DNA of 64,000 nt from Planococcus citri (GCF_950023065.1 NC_088679.1:36146001-36210000); one strand, 5' to 3'; shown: positions 47,546-59,892, counted from the first letter of the stretch. A program made the numbers and translations. Notes: a model not told the origin generated them from the sequence alone.

Positions 47546-49380
47546 TAATTCCATCAAATCCGCGAGAAAACCAAAATCCTCTATTTATCATCCTCCCATG
47601 TTCAATGTGAATATATGTCACACAGGTACTACCCCCTCTCTTGCTTCTTTTACATCTCCTTCTGTTCGACGAATATGCCAACTCAAATAATCCCACATAT
47701 GGGAGAAAAGAAATCTTATGCAGTTGAATATCTCGACGTACGAGTATAATTGAAACACATAAACTTGGTAAATATTTCGAAAATATTTATTCCGCTATAC
47801 TTTTTTACGTCTGGTTGAAAAACACGATGAAAAAGCTAAAACGCCGAGAAAAAAATCCTGTCGCCCCGTAATATATTTTCGTCTGCTGGTGCAATATGAG
47901 CCAAAAGGCTGAAAACTATGAATTGATAATTGTACTCGGCTATATACGGAAGCATTTTCTACCAGATAGACGTATTTTTTGGCCTTTTTCCAAATGTACG
48001 AAAGCTGTTCGCGTCGAATACCTTATTTTTTTGCCTGACCGAAGAAAGTTTTCAATCTGGAATGCAATAATTCGTAATCGAATAAAAATCGCTGACTAAA
48101 TAAAAACAAAACACTTGATGCTGAGAGTATTTTAACGAGGAGAAGTCGCGATGGAAAAAGGGTAGTTGGAGAACAAAAAATCCGTTTTATGGTTTTGTAC
48201 TATAAAAGCGAGATTTTTACGAGCGCTTTTTATCAATTAAATGTATTAATTTTTCACACACACAAAGTTGAAAAAGTATTCTGTTTCCTTATGCCAATAA
48301 AACTCCCTCACACTTTTTTTTGCGTTTTAGAAAACTTTGGTGTATTTCATACGTTTTTTTTTTATTCCTGTTTGGAAAAAATACGAAAACTATATGTGTA
48401 CTTGCCATAAATACCATTAGCGTATAGAGAATCTACATAAATCAACATGGACTTTTTTCCCTCTGTACTTCGCACATGGAGAAGTAGACATACATAGACA
48501 GCTAGGGCAAAAAGAAGATTCAAGACTTCGCAGTTGTAATCGTTTCGTCACGCGTGAACAGAACCCGGAAACCCAACCGAATAAGGGCGACAAAAAACCT
48601 ATAAAAACAGCGGTTCTTCATCGAATCTATTCTTTTTCCAGCAACTTTCACTATTGGTGTCGAGGACAAAAAGCGAAAAACCGAGTATTTTGTACATTGT
48701 TTATACGTCGACGAACTCGACGTCGTGTTTATTGAGAATGTAAAACGAGAAACTTGAAAATCGTGTAAAATTGACCCTTAGTTTCCGAAATCATTCTCGT
48801 TCTTTTTGAATAAGTACCTACCTACTGTTCTTAAGTATGTTGTATAATAAATGGTGAGAAGGAATGGGGTGTTTATCTGATAATTATAAACTAGACACTC
48901 GGTAAGATCGCGCATAAATGCGCTACCTTTGAACGGATTCATAAGTAAAAATAATTGGATAAGTATTATCTTGTAAGGTTGAATGTTACTGAAATGTTTT
49001 GTGAAGAATTGAAGACAGTACATAAGAATTATGAAAAATAGAATTGGAAGGAACGATGTAAAAATAAGTATGGAGATGATTGGTGACAGTTAATATTTTA
49101 CCTTAAAAGGATTGCGAATAAATGACATACGTAGCAAGTAGGTACACGACAAAAATCGAACAATTTCACAAAAAATGTCGTTTTCAACTAATTTGAGGAG
49201 TGCAATGAAAATTGACACTGAAGGGAGAGGAAGTGACATTTTTTATCCCAGGTTTGCAGCGATCTATGGTGATTAGATGTGCATTTTACTGATTTGAATT
49301 TATTATTGCGGGTTTGCTGTGAATATTGATCTATACTGATAAGGTGTTGATTTTATTCCAAGAATTACTTTAATCATACC
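47546..49380. other. Non-genic stretch, nothing recognised
   Basis: AT-rich DNA with chance frames. No repeat, element end or gene could be supported. Confidence 0.45.
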
Positions 49381-50123
49381 TACCTTATTTTTCACCCCCC
49401 CCCCCCCCCAACAAACAAAATTCCATGTCGAATGAAACTACAATCAATCGATTTCAAGGGTTGAAATGTTGAAAAAGTGTATCAACGTCAGCTTTTTACG
49501 ATGGAGATTGAAAATACATATACCTAATTGATCAATTTAAAACATTAACTATACCCTCCTTATTTTTCATCCCCCTCCCCAAAAAAAGTTCTATGTCGAA
49601 TGAAACTACAATCGATCGATTTCAAAGGTTGAAAAAGTGTACCAACATCAGCTTTTTACAATGGAGATTGATCACCCCCCCCCCCCAAGTTCCATGTTGA
49701 ATATTTAAAATACATATAATTGATTGATTTCAAACTTTAACAGTATCCTCCTTATTTTTCATCCCCCCTCACACAAAAGAAAGTTCCAAACTACAATTGT
49801 AAATTACATACTTTTTAAAATTACTTTAATTATATACCTACCTTATTTTTCACCCTCCCCCCAACCAAAAAAAAAGTTCCATGTGGAATGAAACTACAAT
49901 CGAAATACATATAATTGATCAATTTCAAACTTTAACCATACCCTCCTTATTTTTCATCCCCCCCTCACCCATAAAAAGTTCCATGTCGAATGAAACTGCA
50001 ATCGATCAATTTCAAAGGTTGAAAAAGTGTACCAATGTCAGCTTTTTAAGCTTTTTACAATGATGATTGAAACTACATACATACAATCGATTGATCGATT
50101 TCAAAGATTGAAGAAGTGTAGGT
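49381..50123. repeat. Irregular tandem repeat with poly-C heads
   Basis: Six units of about 80-180 bp start near 49381, 49557, 49671, 49749, 49839 and 49942. Most open with CTTATTTTTCA(C/T)CCCCC. They then share AGTTCCATGTCGAATGAAAC, TACAATCGATC, AAAAAGTGTACCAA, TCAGCTTTTTA and ATACATATAATTGAT, with deletions differing between units. Minisatellite-like; no coding function. Confidence 0.85.
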
Positions 50124-50167
50124 ACAAATGTTTAGGCTCAAAGCTTTCTTCAAAACTTAGGCGAAAA

Positions 50168-51400
50168 TCAATTATTGAGCTTTTTGACGAATATTGAGCT
50201 TTTTTGAGCTTTACAGCACAACTATTTTTGTTTACTTTTTTCTTCAACATCCCACTTCTTTTGATGCTCTTTCAAGATATAATATACGTACTTCTTTGTA
50301 CATGCCAAATGCGCTGTGTATAGGTTAAAATCAATTATTGAGCATTTTTGAGCTTATGGCGCAACTTTTTTGTAAACTTTTTTCTTCGACTTTTTACTTC
50401 TTTAGGTCCTCTTTCAAGGTATCAAATATCAAATCAAATAATTTATTGCTGTAAGAGACCGCAAGCGGCATTTACAAGTCATGTTACAATATATTACATG
50501 GTATTGCCTATTGAGCTACTCTACAACATTAAAAATACAATAAAATGAAACAGATAGAAACAAAACAATAAGATAAAGTAATGGATACATATAACTAATT
50601 AAATAGGGTTAGAGTTTAGGAACTCATCTACATCATAAAATGACCTTTTTAGTAGCCATTTATGAAGAGCTTTTTAAAATAGCTTTGTATTATGAATATC
50701 TCTGATTTGTGGAGGGAGACTATTGAAGATTTTGACTGCCATAGTATCTATTCCTTCCCTGTTCACTTTAGTACTCATTTGATCAGCAAAGATTGAGTTT
50801 ACCCCTCTAGTATTATAAGTGTGGGTCAGTACTGAAGGCTGAATAATATTTTTTTTTATCATTAGTGATACCTGTATAGTATATATAGGGATGGTGTTGT
50901 AACAATTTTTTCATCAATGAAGGTTTGTCTACAGGATTGGGTAGGGGCTAAATTAAACATTGTCCTAATAATTCTTTTTTGGATAAGGAATATCCTATCT
51001 AGAAGGGTTTTGTTTCCTCCCCAGAATGCAAGTCCATATGACATATTGAAGTAAAACAATCCATAGTAGGCTACTTTTAGTGTGGGAATGGATGCTGTTT
51101 TCTTCAATTGATATAGAAGGTAGTTGTAAGATGATAGTTTGTTTGAAAGCTTATTTACATGGTTGGTCCACTTCAAGTTAGTTTCTACAGTAATGCCCAA
51201 GAATTTTGCAGTTTCCCGGAATTCTGGTAAAAGGGAATTTCTAGAATTGTCCAAAGTGTGCTGTATGCCAGAGGTGAAGGGGACTACTACAGTTTGATAT
51301 ATGTACTTCTCTGTATACATCAAATGCGCTACGTATAGGCAAAAATCAATTATTGAGCTTTTTTGAGCTTTACGGTGCAACTTTTAAAACTATTGATAAA
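50168..51400. repeat. Tandem repeat interrupted by a LINE
   Basis: Units begin TCAATTATTGAGC at 50168, 50331 and 51347 and share GAGCTTTTTTGAGCTTT, TTTACTTTTTTCTTC, CTCTTTCAAG, ACTTCTTTGTACAT-like and AAATGCGCTxxGTATAGG. The second unit is split: its left part ends at about 50420 and its right part resumes at about 51300, with a LINE fragment in between. Confidence 0.85.
50421..51299 (-). mobile_element. 5'-truncated LINE, nested insertion
   Basis: Minus strand. The piece encodes the C-terminal part of a LINE reverse transcriptase: FLGITVETNLKWTNHVNKL, then ASIPTLKVAYYGLFYFNMSY and GLAFWGGN, ILYRYH, and after a frameshift near 50862 YNTRGVNSIF and IKIFNSLP-type blocks (here VKIFNSLPPQI), stopping at 50674. 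These are the thumb and connector blocks of Jockey/CR1-type elements. Its 3' end, in its own orientation, reads AATAAATTATTTGATTTGAT with a TTTGATA-like repeated tail at 50421-50450. The 5' end is truncated upstream of the catalytic motifs. It interrupts a tandem-repeat unit. The open frame on the minus strand from 51380 begins in host repeat, so its first 30 codons are not LINE. Confidence 0.85.
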
Positions 51401-54400
51401 AACCTGCATATCTACGGTTCAAAAGCTATTTTTTGAGAGGTCACTGAGCAAAATCGGTTCAGCCGTTGCTGAGATCTCAGTGTCATAAGAATTCGGTCAT
51501 ACTATTAATATATAGATAATGTATCAGGTGAGACAGTTCTTTTGTGCGATTTTTTTTTTTTTTTTTGAATTTCAGACTCGAAATCGAATAATGAACTTCA
51601 ATGTTGGTAAGTCTTATTTCCATTGGTCGGGTTTCTTTACACAGAGAGCAGACAACTACACTGCTTCTTTCAAATTTTTCTCTTTTTTTTATTTTATTTT
51701 TTTTCAAGTGTCCTAATGATATTTTATAAACAAATTTTAACGGTATTTTGTGCAGTTTTTACTAGGTAAATCATACCAAAACAGTTGGAATCAACAAAAA
51801 AAAAAAATTTTAAACGGAATCTCAAAATTGAGAAAAATCCAACTAAAGAATAAAAACACAGGGAGTATGGCAAAAATGATCCAAACTCTTCGAATAGATG
51901 TTACTCGTGAAATTTCGAATAAAATCAAAATATGTACCTCCGAAGTCAGACATCAGACATCACAAAAGTTCGCAGAAATGCCACAAAATGACCTGGCTAC
52001 ATTTTACATCAACATTAAGCACCGAACTCGCAATCGTAAAAATGAACATGGAATCTAATAAGCAACAAAATACCTCCATCGATGTGAAATTTTTCTCCCG
52101 TCTCGACTCTTTTCTCTGCTACACAATTCAAATGAACCTCGATTAAATTCACTGTATAATTCGTCGTATTGTATTTATTAACCAATAAAATTGTTCTCTA
52201 CTTTAATAATTCAGCGACTCGACGGACCAGCACAATATCCGGAAGCGAAACAATTTTCGCTGGTTTGTCGTGTAAATCGACTGGGCTCGTGTTCATCGTA
52301 CACGGCGCGCGATATGCATCCACTACGTCGTTGTTTCTAAAAAGGTTCGTCGACTTTTCGAATCATTAACGACATTCAATTTAATGCTATGTACTTAGCA
52401 TTTTAGCCATTAACAAATATTCTTTAGATACTGCGAAGATGAAGGTAAACGATAAGGGAGTTTTTTCTACCCACTTGTTCAAAAAGTTACAACGTCGAAG
52501 TACGAAATTTATCATAGAACATTATAACATAATTATGAATCTGGGCTAATTCAGAGTCTGATAGCTTTTTAAGAAACGTGAACTGAACACTTGGCGTTTT
52601 ACTTATAGCAATATTACGAGTATAGAATAGACTACCTTTTAAAGAGTTCATTTAGTGAGGAGGTGCGTGTAACATCAACTTTACCCTTCGTACCGACTAC
52701 TTCGTCAAAATGAACCTTTTACTTCACCCTCAAAAGCGATTCCGGATCCTTTTAGTTTCAACACGATTCTAGCTTTAACTCGATACGTTAAGTTGACACG
52801 AAAAATATACCTCGAAATGCTACCTCCCTTACTTCTTCCTCCATCCAGGGTAAACCTTTCTCATTAATTTGCTCACTTCATGTACGAGGAATGGGAATTA
52901 CCTGCTTTTGCAATCGCAATGAAATTGTGATACATTAACTGTGTTTTGAATTTTATACGCGATAAAGAGACTTACACACAGATAGTAAAAATCGACAACC
53001 TACGTATCGTACGCTAATTATTTCGTTTTTGAACGTTTTTCGTTCGAAAATCACTGAAACGAACGACCGAACGAGCGTACGAATACGATACGAAATATGT
53101 ATTTCAAAATCACCAATATAGAAATAATGTAGAATATACGGGTGCGAATACGATAACCGAGCCATCGACGACGTTTTATATCAAAAAATAATAATGAATT
53201 GTAAAACAAAAATTATAATCCTTCGACATGGAAATGTTGCCGGATAATAAATAACCCAAGATCGGGTATAAAATCAAAGCCAAATGAATTAATGAGTTTC
53301 CATACAGAAAACGAATCCGTCCCGGCGAATAAAATTAAAATATGACATCTCCAGCCAAACGGATTAAATATTCAATAATTCCAGCCAATTAATCAATGGC
53401 ATTTTACAAGTAATAAATTTCGCCAACGTCATCTAGAATTATTTGGCCATTCGTTGTATGATTTACTCGCCGCTAAAAAGTGCCAAAGGTAAAATTAAGC
53501 CAATTCATTCCACTATTCATCAAACAATCACTGACTGAATTTCTCTCAAGAGAAGAGGGGGGAAGGAGGGATACAACTCGACAGTGCATTTAGGAAACTG
53601 CGACATAGTTTTTGATTTCTAACTACCTACCCGAAAAAAAAACTAGGCTAATAAAACAATTAGCGTAGCCTTAATTACACCACATATATCTTTCGGGAAA
53701 CCACAAAACAAGAAAAAACAATTTACGAATTTTTCTCCCCTCAACTAACCCACACCCTTTCTTGCAAATACTCTCAAAACGTAATAACTCGCATGATAAC
53801 GCTTTTAGCTAAATAAAACTATAATAGCTACTAATTCTTTTAAACCTATTTTCGAGCCAAAATAACGTAACATATTTTAGAAATAATAATAAAAAAAGAG
53901 CAACCCGGAAAAAAGGTAATAAATTACGAGTTGTAGCGAAATTACAGCAAATACTACGTTTACGATGGTGATAATCTCATCATTCAACGTTTTTCCTTTT
54001 TTTTAAAACTTAGCAACTTTTTTTTGAACCCTCACTAAAACGTATCGGCTGATTAATGATTAAATTTCCGTAACCTGTAAAAAGTCACAGTGATATATCA
54101 AACGGAAACGACATATTAATGCGTGAAAACTTGGAGAAAATTTCGCTGTAAATTAAAAACCCGCCTATCTCTAACGCCTACCTAGTACCTCTACCTACCT
54201 ACATCAAATCCTAATACCGATGTGATTTAAAATTATTAAAAATTTCAACCAGCATCGATAAAAATTATGCGTAGATATGTGTTTCATCGAAACGATGAAT
54301 ACTCGGGGGTTAGGGGGAGGAAATCCCTCTCACGAATAAATAAAATACGAAAAACCGCAATTTCAAAACATAAAACACTGTCAGTTTAAAACTAACGACC

Positions 54401-55809
54401 ACACAAAAAAAACCACCACTAGACAACTTATCCGTTTCCAAGATAAATGAGCTGTAAGTTAAAGAAACGCTCGACACGAGCCATCCGCAAAAACTCGCCC
54501 GAAATTCCTAATTAATCGAACGTAAAACGAAAAAAAGCTCGAAAAAAGAATTACAAAGCTGTTGAATCTTTCTACTTCTACATAAACCCGATGCACTTCA
54601 AAGAACTTACTGGTGATATTTAACCGCTTATTCAACTGCATTTAAAATTACCTATACATAAATACTGGTAAATATGTATTTTGGAAGAAAATTTTTCATC
54701 AATTCCATTCAAAGTTACTCGTACCATTTTATTTCATGGGAATTGAATAGATCTATAGGTACGATACCTTATTCCAGTTCCTTGCTTAAAGTACAATAGT
54801 TAGAATCTTCTGAGAAAGGTACTCACCTGTAACAAAGATTTCAAAATGTGTTATTGGTAGGTAGATAAAGGTAGGTAAGTAGGTAGGTATTATAACTAAA
54901 AAATAAAACTCAAAAGTCAATCGACAGTTCTTCATAATCTTTCGATCTCTTGGGAAATGAAAGATCAAGAAAATATCATGAGAGACACATACTCTTATTA
55001 CGAGTAAGTAGTAAAATTTTCTGTTCTGAAGAAATTTCTCATAATTTAGAAAATGTGATGCATGAGTCAGTTTTCTATAGTTGAAATATTCATTGTTATC
55101 TACTATTAGAGCAATTTTTCTAATTTTTAAAGTTGAAATATTCATCATTATTATGCAGAGTGAACACATAAGGATATAAAATGAATGAAGTGAGATGAAA
55201 CACTTACTAAAGAAAATAATGGACTGTGCAATACTAAGAAAAAGCTTGTCATACTTATTATACCACTCCAACATTTTTAAATAGAAAAGGAGATGAAATA
55301 TTTTTTAGGTTTCTCAGCAAATGCCAAAAATTAAATGAAAAAATAGCCACTGACAATTTTTTTTAGTTGAATATTTAGATATAATTCTTATAGTTAAGTA
55401 GTATTTTAACATCATTATTTTTTAGGTTTAATAATATAAACATTAATTTTTATTCAATTTTAATCATATTATTAATTTTAATTTGTGGCAACATGAACGA
55501 AAACAGGAGCTGCCGAATTTTTCTAAGAATCATGGATTCACCACCTGCCAATATGATGGCAAAAATGTCAGGCCATTGTATCAGCGGATATCAAATTGCT
55601 GATGTGCAACTTTGCACACGAAGTTGCACTCAGCTCAAGTATATGAGGTGAACACACCACTTTATGCAAAAACTGCTAAATCAGTAGTTTTGGTGGGAAA
55701 AAACCCCAAAACAAATTGATTTCAGAGTGGACATTAGTGCGATTGGTTGAAATCACAAGTAAGTAATTATTTAAAAGAATGGATGACTAGTAACCAAACC
55801 AAGTGGCTA
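51401..55809. other. Non-genic stretch, nothing recognised
   Basis: The longest element-free part of the window. Open frames such as 51750-52058 (plus) and 54786-55274 (minus) resemble no family and have no second copy. Contains poly-T runs (51549-51566) and TAGGTAGG strings. No gene or RNA can be supported. Confidence 0.45.
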
Positions 55810-56089
55810 TTGTGACGACGATTTCGCCGTCAAATATGACCGGGAAATACTTGGGAGAAAATTCGTTGAAAAATTTCACCGTTAGGCGATGAAATGTAAC
55901 TTTGTCATTGTCTAACGATGCATTGGTGGTAAACTTTGCCGATTCAGCAGAAATGCTGAGTCGGCGGAGTTTACCCAAACCGGGAAGCTAACGGTAAAAT
56001 TGGCCGTTGGTTATACCTAGGTTAAAAATCGCAAATGCGATCGGGCTAGTCGATTAAAGTTGGTTCTAAAAGGCAGTCGAGTGATTTTT
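55810..56089 (+). repeat. 5' LTR (280 bp) of the env-only element
   Basis: Starts TTGTGACGACGATTTC and ends CAGTCGAGTGATTTTT. It is the same length as 59613-59892, without indels, and differs by 12 substitutions, 11 of them transitions. The expected primer-binding site after it (CATCAATTGTTGAGAGGG) could not be tied to a tRNA. Confidence 0.9.
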
Positions 56090-57205
56090 CATCAATTGTT
56101 GAGAGGGTTAGAATATTTTTCAGTATTGTGGTAGGGAAATTGAGATTTTTTATAGGGAAGGAAGAAAAATTGATAAAATTTGCATCTGTGAACAAATCTT
56201 AAAAAACCATGTTTTAATCTTATTTATTTATTTATTTATTTGTTTTTTTTGTTTTTTTTTGTTTTTTTATTTCAGAACGTGCCACCCGAGTTTAATGAGA
56301 ACGATTTTTATCAAATTGTGACCTCAGAATGATATTCATGTTAATTTGTTAAATACAGATCGCCTTTAATGATTAACGTATGTGTATGAGTGTTTATTTC
56401 GTGGGTTGGTTTCGATATTTTCGTAATTTTTGTGTAGGGTTAGCACATATTGTAGAATTTTGTGTCAAGAGAGGGATTTTTAGGAAAAGAACAAGAAAAA
56501 ATGGAGAAACATTGAAATTCAGGATTTATTTTCCAGTCAAATGCAGTTTTTGGAAGAAGAAAAAAGTTTTGAGTTTATATGCATTACCTAATCACTTTGA
56601 TAGTGGATTACTTTTATGGGAGATTATTGTTTCGAGCATACGGGAGGCTTTCTAACTTTCACCATTTTTTAAATGGATTTGTGGTAAGGATCGACATTTG
56701 GAATGCCACGTGATTTTCTCCATGACTCGAATTGAATTTTAGACAAAAAAGGGGGGAAAAATAATAAAAATGAAACTGTGTAAAATTTTTCCTGGGTAAC
56801 TCGAATTCGTCTACATTATACGTAAAGTAATACCTCTAACGCCATCTATTTGAAGATGAGCGTATCTTTATAGTTGAATGTCTGGTTTTTTCAAGACCAC
56901 CCATTTAATGATGGCCGGTTGTTGTTATATACCTTTCTCTCTCTCTCATTCACTCTTACTTTTCATCATTGCAAAACATATGATCGGCGCGGTGATGTAT
57001 TTTTAGTACTGTCAGTAGGTCAAGTCACAAGTGCACATTGACCTACCTCACACTGCCAGTGTATTGTTATTGTGGTGAGGTGCGGGGTGATCAATCCTGT
57101 TAACCTCTACTGCAACTCGTATAGTATCCGATCATATGCGTTTTCGCAAAGTATATCGCCGTATGGTACCAACGAGACGGCAACACAGCATCTATGGCAG
57201 GTAAA
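56090..57205 (+). other. Noncoding 5' internal region of the env-only element
   Basis: Lies where gag and pol would be expected. The only frame (56380-56655, 91 codons, basic and aromatic) is unrecognised. A GTAGGTCAA/TTGACCTAC perfect 9-bp stem occurs at 57015-57046. T-rich runs with TTTATTTA repeats lie near 56219-56270. No retroviral motif. Confidence 0.6.
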
Positions 57206-58708
57206 TAACTCGAGATAAATTCATGATTATAGCGGCATTTAATTGGTGCTGCAATCTCATTACAGAGGATGATATGCACCCCCTCTTTGAAAATCAGGGT
57301 ATGCTTTGAGAAAATTATGAAAATATGAAACAAATTTTGATCCAAGATCATTCAGAAATGATCAATATAACCACAAAATTAAATAATTTTACATCAGAAA
57401 TCAATCTGGGATTTGAAAATTATTCCAAAAAATTAAATGATGTCATAAAACACACCCTAAATTTAGATACCAGCTACTCTTTTGAAACGACATCCCTTCA
57501 GGAAATTATTTCAAATACACTGATTTTATTGAAAAAATTGACATTTTCATCACATTTGGAAACAATCATGAAATATTGCAAAAACCACAAATTGAACCCA
57601 ACCCTCGTTTATCCTGAAAATTTACGCCAAGACCATTTAGAAATTGAATCAAATTTGGAATCAAATAACTTTTCGTTAGTTATCCCAAGAGAAAACATTA
57701 TGGCATACTTTATCCATCCTCTAGTTACATGTCACTTTTCCGAGTCAGATATTTTAATAAATGTAAAAATCCCTATCAAAACAAAAAACTCAAACTGGAA
57801 TATTTACAATTATGACCCAGTCCCCTTTATAACCTCCGACAAAATTTGTAGAATTTATTCGGATACGCTTCTGTTGGCATTTAATTCGGATACTGGACTT
57901 TTGAAAACCATGGGGGGGAAATTCAGAAAAATACTGCAACGAAAAGGAGGGCCTCTGTTACCTAGACCCTTTTGGCGACACAGCAGATGACTCATCTCTG
58001 TGTGCCAAAGCCATTTTTGAAAACAAAAATAAATCTGTTCTGAATGACTTATGTAACTATGTGTGTGAAAAACGACATAGTAAAATTATTATAAAAAAAA
58101 TCTCTGACGACGAATTCTTGATCTCAAACCCCTCCACACCACTCCAAATTTTTGATTATTCTTCAAAACGATATTTTAAAGTTAAATATGACACAAATTA
58201 TTGGGGCTCTCTAAAAATTAAAATACTTTGTAATATGGAACTACAAGAAAAATTGAACACCTCAATCAATGTTTTAATACCAAAACGATTTCCCTGCTCA
58301 AAATTAAACCAGAAAATCTACACTGTAAGAAGGGTCTTACCTAAACAATGGGCAAAATTTGAGTTTAATTCAGACGATCACCCTTTCCCAGAGGCAACTC
58401 TATTTCAAAATTTATCAGACCTTCTTGATAAAAACTGGTCACTCAACACCCCAAACTTCGAAATAAAAACCTCGAAAAAGGATATTGAGGAAAAATTAAA
58501 ATCATTCGAACTAGAGAGACCCAAAAATGGATTTTTCAACTCTTGGTTTTTCGGAGAGATTTTGACCACCTGGCTGACACTCTCAACCCTTGGTATAATC
58601 ATCAATTTCATTTTACTTTTTAAAATTTACATCAATGTAGTAAAAATTTTGAGTTCCCAAAAACCTCCAATCCCAGCCCCTTGTAATCTAACTGAAAACC
58701 AAACCTAG
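57206..58708 (+). pseudogene. Env-like fusion glycoprotein remnant, copy 3
   Basis: Similarity begins with RDKFMIIAAFNWCC, aligned with the cleavage/fusion-peptide segment of copy 1, so the N-terminal subunit is missing. Then come a stop at 57307-57309, a heptad-rich Asn/Leu/Ile region, NPLVTCHF-like sequence (HPLVTCHF), a cysteine domain with NYVCEKRHSKIII, LPKQW, NFEIKTS and a C-terminal hydrophobic anchor (LTLSTLGIIINFILLF, near 58576-58623) with a tail. Apart from the early stop, a frame break falls in the seven-G run at about 57911-57917, where the cysteine domain passes into another frame. The gene lies inside the two-LTR element. Membrane-fusion role is inferred from family architecture; the copy is disabled. 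Confidence 0.65.
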
Positions 58709-59576
58709 AAACATCAAATTAAACAACAAAATGGATAACAAACATGATACAAACTCGTCTATTTAAAATCAAAAATTTATTCGCTAAATTCACGTTTTAT
58801 TACTAGGTACCCTTTTGCTTAATTGTTAGAAAAAGTATGCAACTTATAAATCTGCATATTTCATTAGTTTGTTCTTTTTTTTTCACATAAACAATTTGAA
58901 TACTTTATTTTATTTTCAAGTTTTTATAATTGCATATCTTTTTATTTTTACATTTTTCCTGAATTGGAATATTATTTATTCTATTCAAATTTGTTTTTGT
59001 GAATTTGTGTTTCAAAGACAGCTTTGAACTATTTGTCCCATTATTTTAGTTTTTTTTTGGTTTTATTTTATTTTTATAAATTGGGAATATTCTCTATTTT
59101 CCCTAATACTTTTGAACTTCTTTATAAAACTTATCTTGTTTCATATAATTTTTTAAATTTTTATATTTTTTTACAAATATTTTAATTTTTTTTTACTCCA
59201 TTTTTATATACTTCTTGACTTGGGAAGATTTGATATTTTTACACCTACGTTTTTATGTATTTTAATGAAATTATTGCATTATTTTTGTGTGTTATATTAC
59301 ACTTTCTTTTTTAAATGTATATTTCAATTATGCAAAGGCATCTTCATATGGGACTATAATAACTTTAAATAGGCCTATTATTTTATGGGACATTCTTATA
59401 ATATTAATGTTTTTTTTTCTTTTACTATTTTCTCTTCATTTTCTTTCCTTGTTTTAGGGATTTAGATATTATAAATATTTAAAACTAAAATTCTTCTGTT
59501 AGATTACCTTTTTATACTTTTATGTTTTTATACCAGTTATTTTGAAAATCGCCAGGCTAGTACTCCATCTGAAATC
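58709..59576 (+). other. T-rich trailer between env and the 3' polypurine tract
   Basis: About 870 bp with exceptional T richness (long runs of TTTT and TTTATTTT), lacking frames of interest. It is part of the element, between env and the 3' LTR. Copy 1 has only about 170 bp here and copy 2 about 70 bp, so this trailer is unusually long. Confidence 0.6.
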
Positions 59577-59611
59577 GCGTGGGGTCACGCTTCCGTGGGG
59601 GGAGGGGGAAA
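59577..59611 (+). promoter_or_regulatory. Stem-loop plus polypurine tract before the 3' LTR
   Basis: GCGTG (59577-59581) and CACGC (59586-59590) pair around GGGT; six bases later GGGGGGAGGGGGAAA (59597-59611) forms the purine primer tract one base before the LTR start at 59613. Confidence 0.75.
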
Positions 59612-59612
59612 T

Positions 59613-59892
59613 TTGTGACGACGATTTCACCGTCAAATACAACCGGGAAATACTTGGGAGAAAATTTGTTGAAAAATTTCACCGTTAGGTGACGAAATGT
59701 AACTTTGTCGTCGTCTAACGGCGCATTGGTGGTAAACTTTGCCGATTCAGCAGAAATGCTGAGTCGACGGAGTTTACCCAAACCGGGAAGCTAACGGTAA
59801 AATTGGCCGTTGGTTATACCGAGGTTAAAAATCGCAAATGCGATCGGGCTAGTCGATTAAAGTTGGTTCTAAAAGGCAGTCGAGTGATTTTT
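59613..59892 (+). repeat. 3' LTR (280 bp) of the env-only element
   Basis: Direct repeat of 55810-56089. Nine of the 12 differences fall where one LTR has CG and the other TG or CA, or where TG in one faces CA in the other. The following GGTGTCTTGGG does not match the 5' flank. Confidence 0.9.

Larger units (their letters stand above)
55810..59892 (+). mobile_element. Env-carrying LTR retroelement without gag-pol, both LTRs present
   Basis: Two direct 280-bp LTRs bound a 4083-bp element. Between them lie about 1.1 kb of noncoding DNA, an Env-like pseudogene (57206-58708), a T-rich trailer and a stem-loop plus polypurine tract abutting the 3' LTR. No protease, reverse transcriptase, RNase H, integrase or Gag motif was found on either strand. 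The LTRs differ at 12 of 280 positions. The flanks (GTGGCTA before, GGTGTCTT after) show no target duplication, so it may be a recombinant, or the borders may be offset. It is either a deletion derivative or a non-autonomous family mobilised in trans. Confidence 0.8.

Noticed and set aside
54786..55274. 162-codon minus-strand frame rich in Phe, Ile and Tyr
   Set aside because: Composition is that of translated AT-rich DNA; no domain or homologous copy is visible.
55787..55978. Conserved minus-strand frame starting MGKLRRLSIS (also 59557-59781)
   Set aside because: Both copies are the LTR sequence read backwards; similarity is explained by the direct LTR repeat.
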